Part shown: positions 1-7,456 of the stretch, in pieces
Position numbering within the stretch: the stretch's first letter is position 1
How the letters are laid out: each line of letters starts with the position of its first letter
NCBI GenBank assembly: GCA_017458335.1
Contig: JAFTFT010000003.1
Coordinates: 1-64,000, forward strand
Length of the DNA stretch: 64,000 nt
DNA from: Oscillospiraceae bacterium
Lineage (GTDB): Bacteria > Bacillota > Clostridia > Oscillospirales > Oscillospiraceae
Direction: 5' to 3'
Program-made: the position numbers and the translations under genes
The notes under the pieces: model-generated
Seen by the model: only the letters and a program-made list of their open reading frames with translations
Databases searched by the model: none
What the model was told of the DNA's origin: nothing

Positions 1-1
1 A

Positions 2-625
2 AAAATAGATAAGGACAGGCTGTGGAAATTGGGTGGAAAGGCTAACATCATAGCGATACTTTTGATGGCTCTTGTAATATGGGGAGCAGCGCAGATACTT
101 AACACGCCGGTTGTTGTGGTTTATCGGTTTGGATATTACGGAGCTGCTTTCTTGCTTGGCTACTTTGTGTTTTCACATGATGAGGTCATTGCGACACTAA
201 AAAAATATTTTGTATTGCTGCTTATTCTTGGTGTAGGTGTTGGAACAGCCTTCTGCATCATGTACTTTGGTGACAACTATGCGGATGCTCCTATCAACAG
301 ATCGATCCTGTTTACAGCTTTCGGATGGTTGGCAAGCATGGCGATTCTTAGCGGTGCAGCAAAGTATGCTGATAAGCAAAACGCTTTTACGGTATGGATG
401 AGTAAAAACAATTTTGGGTTATATGTATTTCATTACCTTGGGATATCAACAGCAGCACTGCTTCTTGGAAAACCAGGTAATCTTCCGGCAGCTATGATTT
501 ATATTATCAGCTTGATTGCAGGCTTTGTGGTGGCATATGCCTTGAACGCCGTCATCTCAAGAATACCATTCTTCAGATGGGCGGTGCTCGGAATAAAGAA
601 AGAGAGAAAAAACGATGTTTCATGA
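2..625 (+). CDS. Membrane acyltransferase, C-terminal part (5' end outside window)
   Basis: The reading frame is open to the left edge, so the start lies outside the window. About 208 residues remain, with at least five hydrophobic segments, and a closing segment of the form NNFGLYVFHYLG followed by two further membrane spans. This layout matches the C-terminal half of the acyltransferase_3 family (integral membrane O-acyltransferases that modify surface sugars or peptides). The catalytic N-terminal region is not visible, so substrate cannot be inferred. Its stop overlaps the start of the next regulator gene by 11 bases, suggesting translational coupling and that the regulator is made with it. 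Confidence 0.7.
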   Translation, partial: KIDKDRLWKLGGKANIIAILLMALVIWGAAQILNTPVVVVYRFGYYGAAFLLGYFVFSHDEVIATLKKYFVLLLILGVGVGTAFCIMYFGDNYADAPINRSILFTAFGWLASMAILSGAAKYADKQNAFTVWMSKNNFGLYVFHYLGISTAALLLGKPGNLPAAMIYIISLIAGFVVAYALNAVISRIPFFRWAVLGIKKERKNDVS

Positions 626-1043
626 CAATCTGATAACACTTAGAAAAATGAGAAACATGACGCAGGAAGATATCGCTGATATAGTTGGCGTTTCCCGGCA
701 GTCTGTAGCAAAGTGGGAAACCGGAGAAACTGTTCCCGATTTGGATAAGTGTAAAATACTTGCGGAAATATTTAAAGTGTCGCTTGATGATCTGGCTAAT
801 TATGAATCGGAGGATAGCATGGGTATGCCGCTTCCACCAAAAGGAAAACATCTCTTCGGAATGGTAACTGTAGGTGATAAAGGGCAGATTGTGATTCCTG
901 CTAAAGCAAGAAAGATATTTGAGATTTCACCTGGAGATCAGTTGGTGGTACTTGGCGATGAAAGACAAGGACTTGCTATCATGAAATCAGAAAGCATCTT
1001 AGCCTTTGCCGATGCAGTCAGGAACGGAACAGTCGTACAGTAA
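615..1043 (+). CDS. XRE-family regulator fused to an AbrB/SpoVT DNA-binding domain
   Basis: The 142-residue protein has a helix-turn-helix_3 domain at about residues 5-60 (TQEDIADIVGVSRQSVAKWE) and an AbrB-like swapped-hairpin domain at about 80-125 (VTVGDKGQIVIPAKARKIF). Both domains bind DNA in known families, so this is probably a transcription factor, perhaps autoregulatory. It overlaps the upstream acyltransferase gene. The joining of XRE and AbrB modules in one small protein occurs in Firmicutes but its targets are unknown here. Confidence 0.8.
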   Translation: MFHDNLITLRKMRNMTQEDIADIVGVSRQSVAKWETGETVPDLDKCKILAEIFKVSLDDLANYESEDSMGMPLPPKGKHLFGMVTVGDKGQIVIPAKARKIFEISPGDQLVVLGDERQGLAIMKSESILAFADAVRNGTVVQ

Positions 1044-1113
1044 TAAATAACGAGGCAATATCAACATTGCCATTATTGTATCGAATTATAACTTACTAAG
1101 GAATTGATAAATC

Positions 1114-1896
1114 ATGCCCAACATCATTCTAAAAGAACTGAATCGAATATCGCGCGCTGAAGAGAGATTAAAGAAGCAGGCTCATCAGGACGGTCCCAAA
1201 TGGCAGTCTGAATTGGAGAAAAAAGTGCCAGAGAAAGTACTGAACAACTTGCAGACGGTGTTCCGGAAGGCTTTTCAAATCATCTTTGACAAAGGTACAC
1301 CACTGATTGAGAAGACTTACAAGAAGGAAGACATACAAAAAGAGTTTCTTGTACATGACTTTGCGATTGATCTGGATATGAGCCCAAAAGACCTTCTGGT
1401 TCTGAAGGCAAGTTCTGAACTAAACAATCTCATCAGTCTCTCCGCAAGCGCTGTTGAGGGTGTCAGTCTCGGTGCTCTTGGTATTGGACTTCCGGATATT
1501 GTGCTTTTTATCTCTCTGATTCTTCGCGGCTGTTATGAGACTGCGCTTCAATATGGTTTTGATTATGACACTCCTTCTGAGAAATACTTCATTCTCACGG
1601 TTCTCGAGGGCTCAATGCTGAAGGGCAATCTCTGGAACACCTGCAATGAGCTGGTGGACTCAATGATGTCTGCCCCGTCAGTTCCTACGGAGGAAGAATT
1701 AAAGCTGCAGCTTGGAAATACTTCAGATGCTTTCGCTGTCGACATGCTGCTTGCAAAGTTCATTCAAGGGCTCCCGGTTGTTGGCATAATCGGTGGACTT
1801 ATGAACCCTGTTTACTATCGGAAGATACTGAGCTATGTCAGGCTGAAATACAGGAAACGTTACCTGCTGACTAAGTCCACTGTCAGTCCTCAATAA
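1114..1896 (+). CDS. EcsC family protein
   Basis: A 260-residue protein resembling the EcsC family: a charged N-terminal helical region, a central stretch LSASAVEGVSLGALGIGLPD followed by a hydrophobic segment, and a glycine-rich hydrophobic segment near the C terminus (FIQGLPVVGIIGGLMNPVYY). EcsC-like proteins are membrane-associated and have no settled biochemical function. The gene stands alone, 70 bases after the regulator gene, in the same direction, and could be read from the same transcript. Confidence 0.65.
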   Translation: MPNIILKELNRISRAEERLKKQAHQDGPKWQSELEKKVPEKVLNNLQTVFRKAFQIIFDKGTPLIEKTYKKEDIQKEFLVHDFAIDLDMSPKDLLVLKASSELNNLISLSASAVEGVSLGALGIGLPDIVLFISLILRGCYETALQYGFDYDTPSEKYFILTVLEGSMLKGNLWNTCNELVDSMMSAPSVPTEEELKLQLGNTSDAFAVDMLLAKFIQGLPVVGIIGGLMNPVYYRKILSYVRLKYRKRYLLTKSTVSPQ

Positions 1897-1911
1897 TATA
1901 GGAGTATCGTT

Positions 1912-2243
1912 ATGTCTTCGATTTATGAAATATTCGGAAGCGATGCGTATCAGATGACGATTTCTTTGATGGAAGCAGCTGGAGTTTCCAATATGATTCC
2001 GAAGCTGAACAATGGGGTGCCGGATCTGCAGAAATTGGGGACATCATCGCACTGAATGCTCCTCAGGATGGAACCACATATCCCGTGGCGAACGGAATCG
2101 TAAAACAGCTGACCAGAAATGTAATTGCTGACAGCGCCTGTTCTGCGTGCTTTGCCGCTCTTGTGAGAGGGCTTTATGTGGCACAAAAATCACGGCTCCA
2201 AGTTAATCAGAGGATATCAATCGTTCAGGATGTCAGCAAATAA
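1912..2243 (+). pseudogene. Decayed gene, internally deleted and frameshifted (DUF362-like ends)
   Basis: A good ribosome binding site (ggag) precedes an ATG at 1912, which opens a frame reading MSSIYEIFGSDAYQMT and ending at a TGA at 2053-2055. A second frame (shifted by two bases) runs on without a break to a TAA at 2241-2243 and reads QWGAGSAEIGDIIALNAP, then ADSACSACFAALVRGLYVA. The N-terminal piece and the Cys-rich C-terminal piece resemble the two ends of DUF362-type proteins, which are normally about 300 residues or more. I infer a large internal deletion plus frameshift. The family call is by memory of the ends and is only moderately sure. Confidence 0.5.
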
Positions 2244-2281
2244 TTGTTGGAAAACTATGTTGCGTTCCCCCCGCAACCACT

Positions 2282-2316
2282 AAAAGAGGCCGGTTTAGGA
2301 CAAATCGGCCTCTTTT
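2282..2316. terminator. Bidirectional intrinsic terminator
   Basis: The sequence aaaagaggccg...cggcctctttt forms an 11-base-pair stem with A and T runs on either side. It sits between the plus-strand decayed gene and the converging minus-strand C39-like gene, so it probably serves both. Confidence 0.8.
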
Positions 2317-2386
2317 CATATTTTTTACTCTGTTGGACTTCTGCATAATTGAAATAGTTCAACAACAATTCAACCAGCTTTGATAA

Positions 2387-2746
2387 TCACGCGTTTTTCT
2401 TTCTGATCTCCCAGTAGTACTTTCTGACGGATTCGGGGAAATCCTTCATTATCCCGTGCTCAGGGTCATAGAATTCACCTTCGCAGTACAGTGACCAATG
2501 CCAGCAGCGCGGTGTCTCCAGGCTGAGCAGGCAGAGTGCCGGCAGCTCTTCCTTGCGCATAACCGGAATGCGTTCTTCCGCCACCCAGACGTCGTGGCTT
2601 CTGAGAAAGCTCTTCATCTCCCTGAGATTCGTCTCCCGATCATTTCCCAGTTCCCTGCACACCTGCTCCGCGGTCAGGCCTGTCACCATGGCGAGTACCG
2701 CCTGACCGCACTGCAGCTCGGTGGGCTCATGGATATATTGGATCAC
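2387..2746 (-). CDS. Small C39-like cysteine peptidase domain protein
   Basis: A 119-residue protein that is essentially one papain-like C39 fold. CGQAVLAMVTG near residues 13-23 supplies the likely nucleophilic Cys and its helix, HWSLY near 83 the His and YDPEHG near 93 the Asp. Family members cleave double-glycine leaders or act as stand-alone peptidases, but no transporter or leader peptide is seen nearby. Its start overlaps the end of the upstream ATP-cone gene by four bases (ATGA type), so the two are co-translated. Target is unknown. Confidence 0.6.
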   Translation of the reverse strand: MIQYIHEPTELQCGQAVLAMVTGLTAEQVCRELGNDRETNLREMKSFLRSHDVWVAEERIPVMRKEELPALCLLSLETPRCWHWSLYCEGEFYDPEHGIMKDFPESVRKYYWEIRKKNA

Positions 2747-3006
2747 TTCTTATATTCTGCGTAGGCTTTCGCTGTTTTCGGGTAACCGCGTTCTGTCAGT
2801 ATCTCATAGACACAGTCTCTGACATCCTTCGTCGCGATGATCTCATTTTCCTTCGTCAGTCTGGAAAACACGTTATCCGCGATGTTGACAGCTACAGCCC
2901 TTGTGATCTCTTCCCCGCTGATGTCCTGATTCGCCTTGAGGATACTGTTTACGACCTTCTCATCGTCATACATCGTCATGTTGCCGTTTCTCTTTGTGAT
3001 CTTCAT
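2743..3006 (-). CDS. Stand-alone ATP-cone domain protein
   Basis: The ATG at 3004-3006 was chosen because it is preceded by an aggagg ribosome binding site; upstream codons are out of reach of any good site. The 87-residue product starts MKITKRNGNMTMYDDEKVVNSI and covers one ATP-cone domain, the allosteric nucleotide-sensing module of anaerobic ribonucleotide reductase and NrdR. Here no reductase or zinc ribbon is attached. It may be a free regulatory subunit or a relic. A sigma-A type promoter precedes it and it is coupled to the C39-like gene downstream. Confidence 0.75.
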   Translation of the reverse strand: MKITKRNGNMTMYDDEKVVNSILKANQDISGEEITRAVAVNIADNVFSRLTKENEIIATKDVRDCVYEILTERGYPKTAKAYAEYKK

Positions 3007-3034
3007 GATAATTAACCTCCTCTTCTGTATACCG

Positions 3035-3063
3035 ATTGTAAACGAAAATGACGTAAATAGCAA
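3035..3063 (-). promoter_or_regulatory. Sigma-A type promoter of the ATP-cone/C39-like operon
   Basis: On the minus strand TTGCTA (3058-3063) and TACAAT (3035-3040) are separated by 17 bases and lie about 30 bases before the ATG. Confidence 0.65.
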
Positions 3064-3323
3064 GAAAAACAAGTTCGGTCTACCCGGCTCATCTCATAAT
3101 CGTATTGAAATCTGCGGATTTCTATTGTATATTTACAAAACAATCAATATACTTCCTGTGTGATTCTTTTGTGAAAATGGGCATGGTATATTGATCATGC
3201 CGGTGTCCGGATGAGGCGATCGTAACACTCGTTCCGATTCCGGACAGTGCAGGCTCATACCGCGACATGTTGTAAGAAAAGTTTCAGCGTTGAACAGAAC
3301 GAATTTAGTTTGAAGGTGTAATC
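3064..3323. other. Divergent intergenic region without a gene
   Basis: The stretch between the ATP-cone promoter and the lipoprotein gene is A/T-rich around 3120-3200. I see no convincing coding frame, hairpin or RNA in it. It should hold the promoter of the lipoprotein gene, but no near-consensus pair with correct spacing was found. Confidence 0.5.
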
Positions 3324-4088
3324 ATGAAGAAACTGCTTCCCATTTTGCTTTCCATACTCCTGCTCTCCGGCTGCGGTCAGAAGCCATTCTTCGGCGTCAG
3401 CACGGAGGAAGATAACCGCATCAGCATCACGGCCGATCGCGCACCAAAGGACAGTGCGGGTATCGGCTATCTCACCGTCTCGGAAAACGAACAGATTGTC
3501 ATAGACGCTGCAGGTTTGAACGGGGACGGAAGAATACGCTGCCGTTTTATGCGCGGTGTGCTTGGCTCCGATGATTTTCCGGACGAACCGTTGTATGAAA
3601 CGACGGTCAGCGGCGGCGATTCCAGTTCCTTTACCACGGAGCCGGGTGAATATACGGTAGGCATCATTGCAGACAGTAAAGTTACCGGCAGTGCGCTCAT
3701 TTTCGCAGAACCGGCAGACGAGATGGCTCTTCTCGGCTATACCCCCGACAGTCTGATCGGTTCCTGGTCGGAAAAAATCGCCGGTCGCGGCTATATTACG
3801 ATCGCAAAGGCGTCTGATGATCGATATAATGTCCAGGTCAATTGGGGAAACGGTGCATCTGAAATGTATGTCTGGACCATGACCGCCTCTCCTGCCGCAA
3901 GCAATATTCTTCATTATGATGACTGTCGGCACAGTATCATCACGTTTGATGAAGAAGGTTCTGATACAGAAACCGTGAAATACGAAAATGGTACCGGAGA
4001 ATTCACGCTGCTCAGTACGAATGAGCTGATGTGGCAGGATGATGTTGAGGAAGCCGGGAAGGATTCTTTATTTGTCAATGAAGGTTAA
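3324..4088 (+). CDS. Secreted lipoprotein of unknown function
   Basis: The 254-residue product starts with a type II signal peptide, MKKLLPILLSILLLSGCGQK, with a lipobox LSGC, so it is probably anchored to the outer face of the membrane by Cys17. The mature part is acidic and beta-rich with no motif I recognise; its middle (VSGGDSSSFTTEPGEYTVGI) looks like an immunoglobulin-type strand pattern. An aaggtg ribosome binding site precedes the start. The gene is followed by a 230-base gap and stands alone. Confidence 0.75.
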   Translation: MKKLLPILLSILLLSGCGQKPFFGVSTEEDNRISITADRAPKDSAGIGYLTVSENEQIVIDAAGLNGDGRIRCRFMRGVLGSDDFPDEPLYETTVSGGDSSSFTTEPGEYTVGIIADSKVTGSALIFAEPADEMALLGYTPDSLIGSWSEKIAGRGYITIAKASDDRYNVQVNWGNGASEMYVWTMTASPAASNILHYDDCRHSIITFDEEGSDTETVKYENGTGEFTLLSTNELMWQDDVEEAGKDSLFVNEG

Positions 4089-4319
4089 AATCCAACAATT
4101 GCAAACGAGTGATGTGATCAGCTTGTAACATGTTATTGCTCCCTTTATGTCTGACCGTGCTTTTATTGCGCTGCCTCTCATGGAGGGAGCATATCAGTTC
4201 CTATGAAGACGGGCTCCTTGAAATGCCATTTCAGAATATCATGATATTCATTATAATCACTGGCGAAGGCATTTCAGATATGATATACTTGAATTGTAAG
4301 GAAAACCAAGGAGGAACAT

Positions 4320-4859
4320 ATGAAAAAAGTATTGATCGTATCGGCAAGTCCCCGCGCGAACAGCAACTCCGAAGCTCTGGCAAAAGCCTTCGCTCAAGGG
4401 GCACAGGAAGCGGGGCATGAGACGGAGCTGATCTCCCTGCGCGGCAGGACCGTCAACTTCTGCCGCGGTTGCTTTGTCTGTCAGGAGAAGCTGCGCTGCG
4501 TGATTCATGATGATGCGGATGAGATCTGCCGCAAGGCGGTGAGCGCCGATGTGCTGGTATTCGCCACCCCGATCTACTATTATGAGATGTCCGGCCAGCT
4601 CAAAACCCTGCTCGACCGGCTGAATCCGCTCTTCCCCAGCGACTATGCCTTCCGCGACGTCTATTTGCTGACGGCCGCCGCCGAGGATGAAGAGTATGTG
4701 CCCCAGCGGGCGGTAAGCGGAGTGGAAGGCTGGGTGGAATGCTTTGAGCGCGCAAAGCTTGCCGGAACGGTTTTCATGGGCGGCGTCACCGCGGCCGGAG
4801 AGAACCCGGAGCATCCCGCGCTGGATCTGGCATACAAAATGGGAAAGCAGATTTCGTGA
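4320..4859 (+). CDS. NAD(P)H-dependent FMN reductase / flavodoxin-fold oxidoreductase
   Basis: The 179-residue protein has the flavodoxin-like opening KVLIVSASPRANSNSEALAKAF, which binds the FMN phosphate, then a CRGCFVC segment at about 45-52 and ATPIYYYEMSGQLKTLLDR around 80, hallmarks of the iron-sulfur flavoprotein/NADPH-dependent FMN reductase family. It probably reduces flavin or a small quinone- or nitro-type substrate in the cytosol. An aaggagg site precedes the ATG. Its stop codon overlaps the GTG start of the next gene by four bases, so the two products are likely made together. Confidence 0.85.
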   Translation: MKKVLIVSASPRANSNSEALAKAFAQGAQEAGHETELISLRGRTVNFCRGCFVCQEKLRCVIHDDADEICRKAVSADVLVFATPIYYYEMSGQLKTLLDRLNPLFPSDYAFRDVYLLTAAAEDEEYVPQRAVSGVEGWVECFERAKLAGTVFMGGVTAAGENPEHPALDLAYKMGKQIS

Positions 4860-5749
4860 CGGCATACTATCACCTTCCGGGGCTTTTTGAATTCTACGAC
4901 TTATATCGCGTTTTCCTGCCGCTGTACCACTGTCACAGAGAGTATTTCTATGACTGGTGCGAGATCGGCTCCATCTACGGCGCTCCCGCCGACTGTCTCT
5001 GGGGCGGCGGGCGCGTCGGCTTCGGTGACAACAGGCCGGAGGATGTGGCGGCGCTCATGCGGGATCATGGGATTTCCGCCCGCCTCACCTTCAGCAATTC
5101 CCTGCTTCGGTCCGAACATCTCTCCGACAGACGCTGCAATGCGCTGTGCGCCCTGTTTGAAAGCGGCGGGCCTGTCCGGAACGGTGTGATTCTCTGTTCG
5201 GACCTGCTGCTTGCTTTCCTTCGGGAGCGGTATCCAGATTTCTATTTCGTCTCCTCGACAACAAAGGTTCTGACGGAATTCGAGGAGCTGACGGCAGAAC
5301 TGAAGCGTCCGGAATTTCGCTATGTCGTGCCGGATTTCCGCCTGAACAAGGCATTTGACCGTCTGTACGCACTGCCCGGTGCACATAAGCGGAAGCTGGA
5401 GTTTCTCTGCAACGAATGCTGCTGGATCGGCTGTCCCGACCGGAAGGCGTGCTACGAGACCGTCAGCCGGAAGAACCTCGGGGAAGACTGTCCGGAGCAT
5501 GTCTGTGCCTCCCCGCAGGCAGAAAGGGGCTACCGTTTTTCCGATGCCATGCGGAATCCGGCTTTCATCGGGATTGAGGAGATTCAAAACCTCTACCTGC
5601 CGAACGGCTTTTCCCACTTCAAGATCGAGGGCCGAAGCCTCGGCAGCGCTCTCATACTGGAGTTTCTTCTCTACTACATGACAAAGCCGGAGGCCCGGCT
5701 GAAGGTCCGGGAAGAAATCTATCTGGACAGTTCCCTGGATCTGTTTTAA
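4856..5749 (+). CDS. U32-peptidase-like TIM-barrel protein
   Basis: A 297-residue protein starting at a GTG that overlaps the upstream stop (GTGA). Its pattern, a barrel-like sequence with PEFRYVVPDFRLNKAFDRL, a Cys cluster CNECCWIGCPDRKACY and a closing SHFKIEGRSLGSALILEFLLYY, resembles the peptidase U32 family and relatives (YhbU/UbiU type), in which clustered cysteines can bind an iron-sulfur centre. Its tight coupling to an FMN reductase suggests a redox reaction. Substrate is unknown, and the family assignment rests on the C-terminal motifs only. Confidence 0.5.
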   Translation: MTAYYHLPGLFEFYDLYRVFLPLYHCHREYFYDWCEIGSIYGAPADCLWGGGRVGFGDNRPEDVAALMRDHGISARLTFSNSLLRSEHLSDRRCNALCALFESGGPVRNGVILCSDLLLAFLRERYPDFYFVSSTTKVLTEFEELTAELKRPEFRYVVPDFRLNKAFDRLYALPGAHKRKLEFLCNECCWIGCPDRKACYETVSRKNLGEDCPEHVCASPQAERGYRFSDAMRNPAFIGIEEIQNLYLPNGFSHFKIEGRSLGSALILEFLLYYMTKPEARLKVREEIYLDSSLDLF

Positions 5750-5847
5750 GCGCCCGGCTCGTCCCCATATCCTTTCGTTTGCTTCCGATCGCTGCAGAGA
5801 AAAACATGACGGCAATGAAAGCAGCGCTCCGTATAAAGCTCATGTCG

Positions 5848-5887
5848 AAAACGAGACATCCCCCTCTGAACGGGAGATGCCTCGTTT
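5848..5887. terminator. Bidirectional intrinsic terminator
   Basis: The arms aaacgagacatc and gatgcctcgttt pair with one bulge and are followed by T runs on both strands. It separates the converging FMN reductase/U32-like operon and the esterase operon. Confidence 0.75.
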
Positions 5888-5924
5888 TTATTCTGCAACG
5901 CTATTCTGTATAGCGGTGTTCCGG

Positions 5925-6761
5925 TCAGTCCTTCTGCGGAGCGAAGTAGTGCTCCATGGCGAAGCGGAAGTGCTCCTCAAAGCGCGCAAACGCCTCCCGG
6001 ACCACTCTCTTGGTCGGGAAAAAGATATCATAGGCATGGAACCAGTCCTGGTACACATCCACATGGGCGTCGATCCCTGCCTCCTGCAGATGCCGGACAT
6101 AGTCCAGCGTCTCGCAGTAGAAGGGTTCGATATCCCCGACATAGGTATAACAGGGCGGCAGACCCCGGTAATCTTCGCAGCGGGCCGGAGCGGCATAGAT
6201 CGGCACAAGATCGGTTCCGTAGGCGCTGCGCAGATACCGCTTCCACGCTTTTCGGTTGCGCTTTGTGTTCCAGTTCGGCGCGTGGTTGTCCCGTGAAGAC
6301 GGCGTATCCCGATCGTCCAGCATGGGATAGAGCGGCATCTGGTAGGCGATGTTCACTTCCCCGCGGTCCCGGGCCAGCATGCAGAGGGCGGCCGCCATTC
6401 CCCCGCCGGCGCTCTCGCCCCCGACCATGATTTGATCGGAGCGGATGCCAAGCTCCTGCGCATGCTCCTTCAGCCAGAGCAGCGCCGTGTAGCAGTCCTG
6501 CAGGGCGGCGGGATACGGGTGGTGTCTGGACAGGCGATAGTTGGGTGCGATCAGAACCGCTCCGAATTTCACCACCAGAGACAGCGCCCGCGTACCGAAG
6601 ATTTCCTCGGCGGATCCGGACTGATAACCTCCGCCGTGAACCCAGAGGACCCCGGGCACCGGGTGCGGGTGCCGCTCCAGCGGCCGCAGGACCAGCAGAC
6701 GGATCTTATGGTCGCCCACCGGAAGGCTGTGCTTTTCCGTAAGAAACAGATGTTTTTTCAT
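5925..6761 (-). CDS. Alpha/beta-hydrolase, hormone-sensitive-lipase-type esterase
   Basis: The 278-residue protein has the oxyanion-hole motif HGGGYQSG (about 43-50), the nucleophile elbow GESAGGG (about 114-120), an Asp in VGDIEPF (about 205) and a His in DWFHAYD (about 236), so the full catalytic triad of the HSL family is present. It should hydrolyse short acyl esters in the cytosol. It is the last gene of a three-gene operon with a membrane zinc-ribbon protein (gap of six bases) and a condensation-like acyltransferase, which suggests that acyl transfer and ester hydrolysis act on related compounds. Confidence 0.85.
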   Translation of the reverse strand: MKKHLFLTEKHSLPVGDHKIRLLVLRPLERHPHPVPGVLWVHGGGYQSGSAEEIFGTRALSLVVKFGAVLIAPNYRLSRHHPYPAALQDCYTALLWLKEHAQELGIRSDQIMVGGESAGGGMAAALCMLARDRGEVNIAYQMPLYPMLDDRDTPSSRDNHAPNWNTKRNRKAWKRYLRSAYGTDLVPIYAAPARCEDYRGLPPCYTYVGDIEPFYCETLDYVRHLQEAGIDAHVDVYQDWFHAYDIFFPTKRVVREAFARFEEHFRFAMEHYFAPQKD

Positions 6762-6767
6762 GGGCGT

Positions 6768-7454
6768 TCAGAAGAAGAAGCGCCGTTCCAGCTCATGGCG
6801 CATGGACGGAATGATCCCGCAGAGCAGCAGGAAAATGCCCGCCGCCGCAAAGCCGCTGAGGGAATACAGGCTCCATAGAAACATCGGCGTCCCGAACGTC
6901 AGGTGTTCAAAGAACTCCACCAGCACCGTGAAGCCGCCCAACACGATCAGGAAACCGCCGAAAATGAAGAGCCTTCCGCCCCTCACATACTTGAGCAGGC
7001 AGATCATGCTTGTAGAGATCAGGCAGCTTCCGATCACGACCGGCAGCGCGAAGCTCAGAAACCAGCGTCCTCCGGTTGCCGCACAGATATAGAGCACGTA
7101 CAGCGCAACCGCCGCATGGTCCACCGGCACAAAGATCTCTCCTTTCGGTTCATGGAACCACTGCGGCAGAAAGGCGATGATATAGAACAGGCCAATGCCG
7201 CCGATGGCATATCCGCCCCAGCGCAGTTCGCCGTAGAGCCGGAAACAGACGATCATCACGACAATGATTTCCACAGCCGCCAGGATCGTCATCCCCAGCG
7301 CAAGGGTTCGCCCCGACTCGCGGTGCCGCTCCGGCAGACTGTCCGGATAGCTTCTCTCCCGGACGATCTGATCCGGGTTCCAGACGGGGGTCTGGCAGAG
7401 GGGGCAGGTCTCGGTCCCGTCCTGCAGTTTTACTCCGCATTTGACACAATACAT
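6768..7454 (-). CDS. Zinc-ribbon membrane protein (DUF6320-like)
   Basis: The 228-residue protein starts with a rubredoxin-like zinc ribbon (CVKCGVKLQDGTETCPLCQ, residues 3-21), followed by about six predicted membrane helices. This matches DUF6320-type proteins, which are usually encoded next to alcohol-acetyltransferase-like genes, as here. Function is unknown; it may anchor or regulate the neighbouring acyltransferase. It starts two bases after the stop of the upstream gene. Confidence 0.7.
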   Translation of the reverse strand: MYCVKCGVKLQDGTETCPLCQTPVWNPDQIVRERSYPDSLPERHRESGRTLALGMTILAAVEIIVVMIVCFRLYGELRWGGYAIGGIGLFYIIAFLPQWFHEPKGEIFVPVDHAAVALYVLYICAATGGRWFLSFALPVVIGSCLISTSMICLLKYVRGGRLFIFGGFLIVLGGFTVLVEFFEHLTFGTPMFLWSLYSLSGFAAAGIFLLLCGIIPSMRHELERRFFF

Positions 7455-7456
7455 TT

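Noticed and set aside
4130-4420. 96-codon plus-strand frame before the FMN reductase
   Set aside because: No ribosome binding site, low-quality composition and overlap with the well-supported start of the reductase gene.
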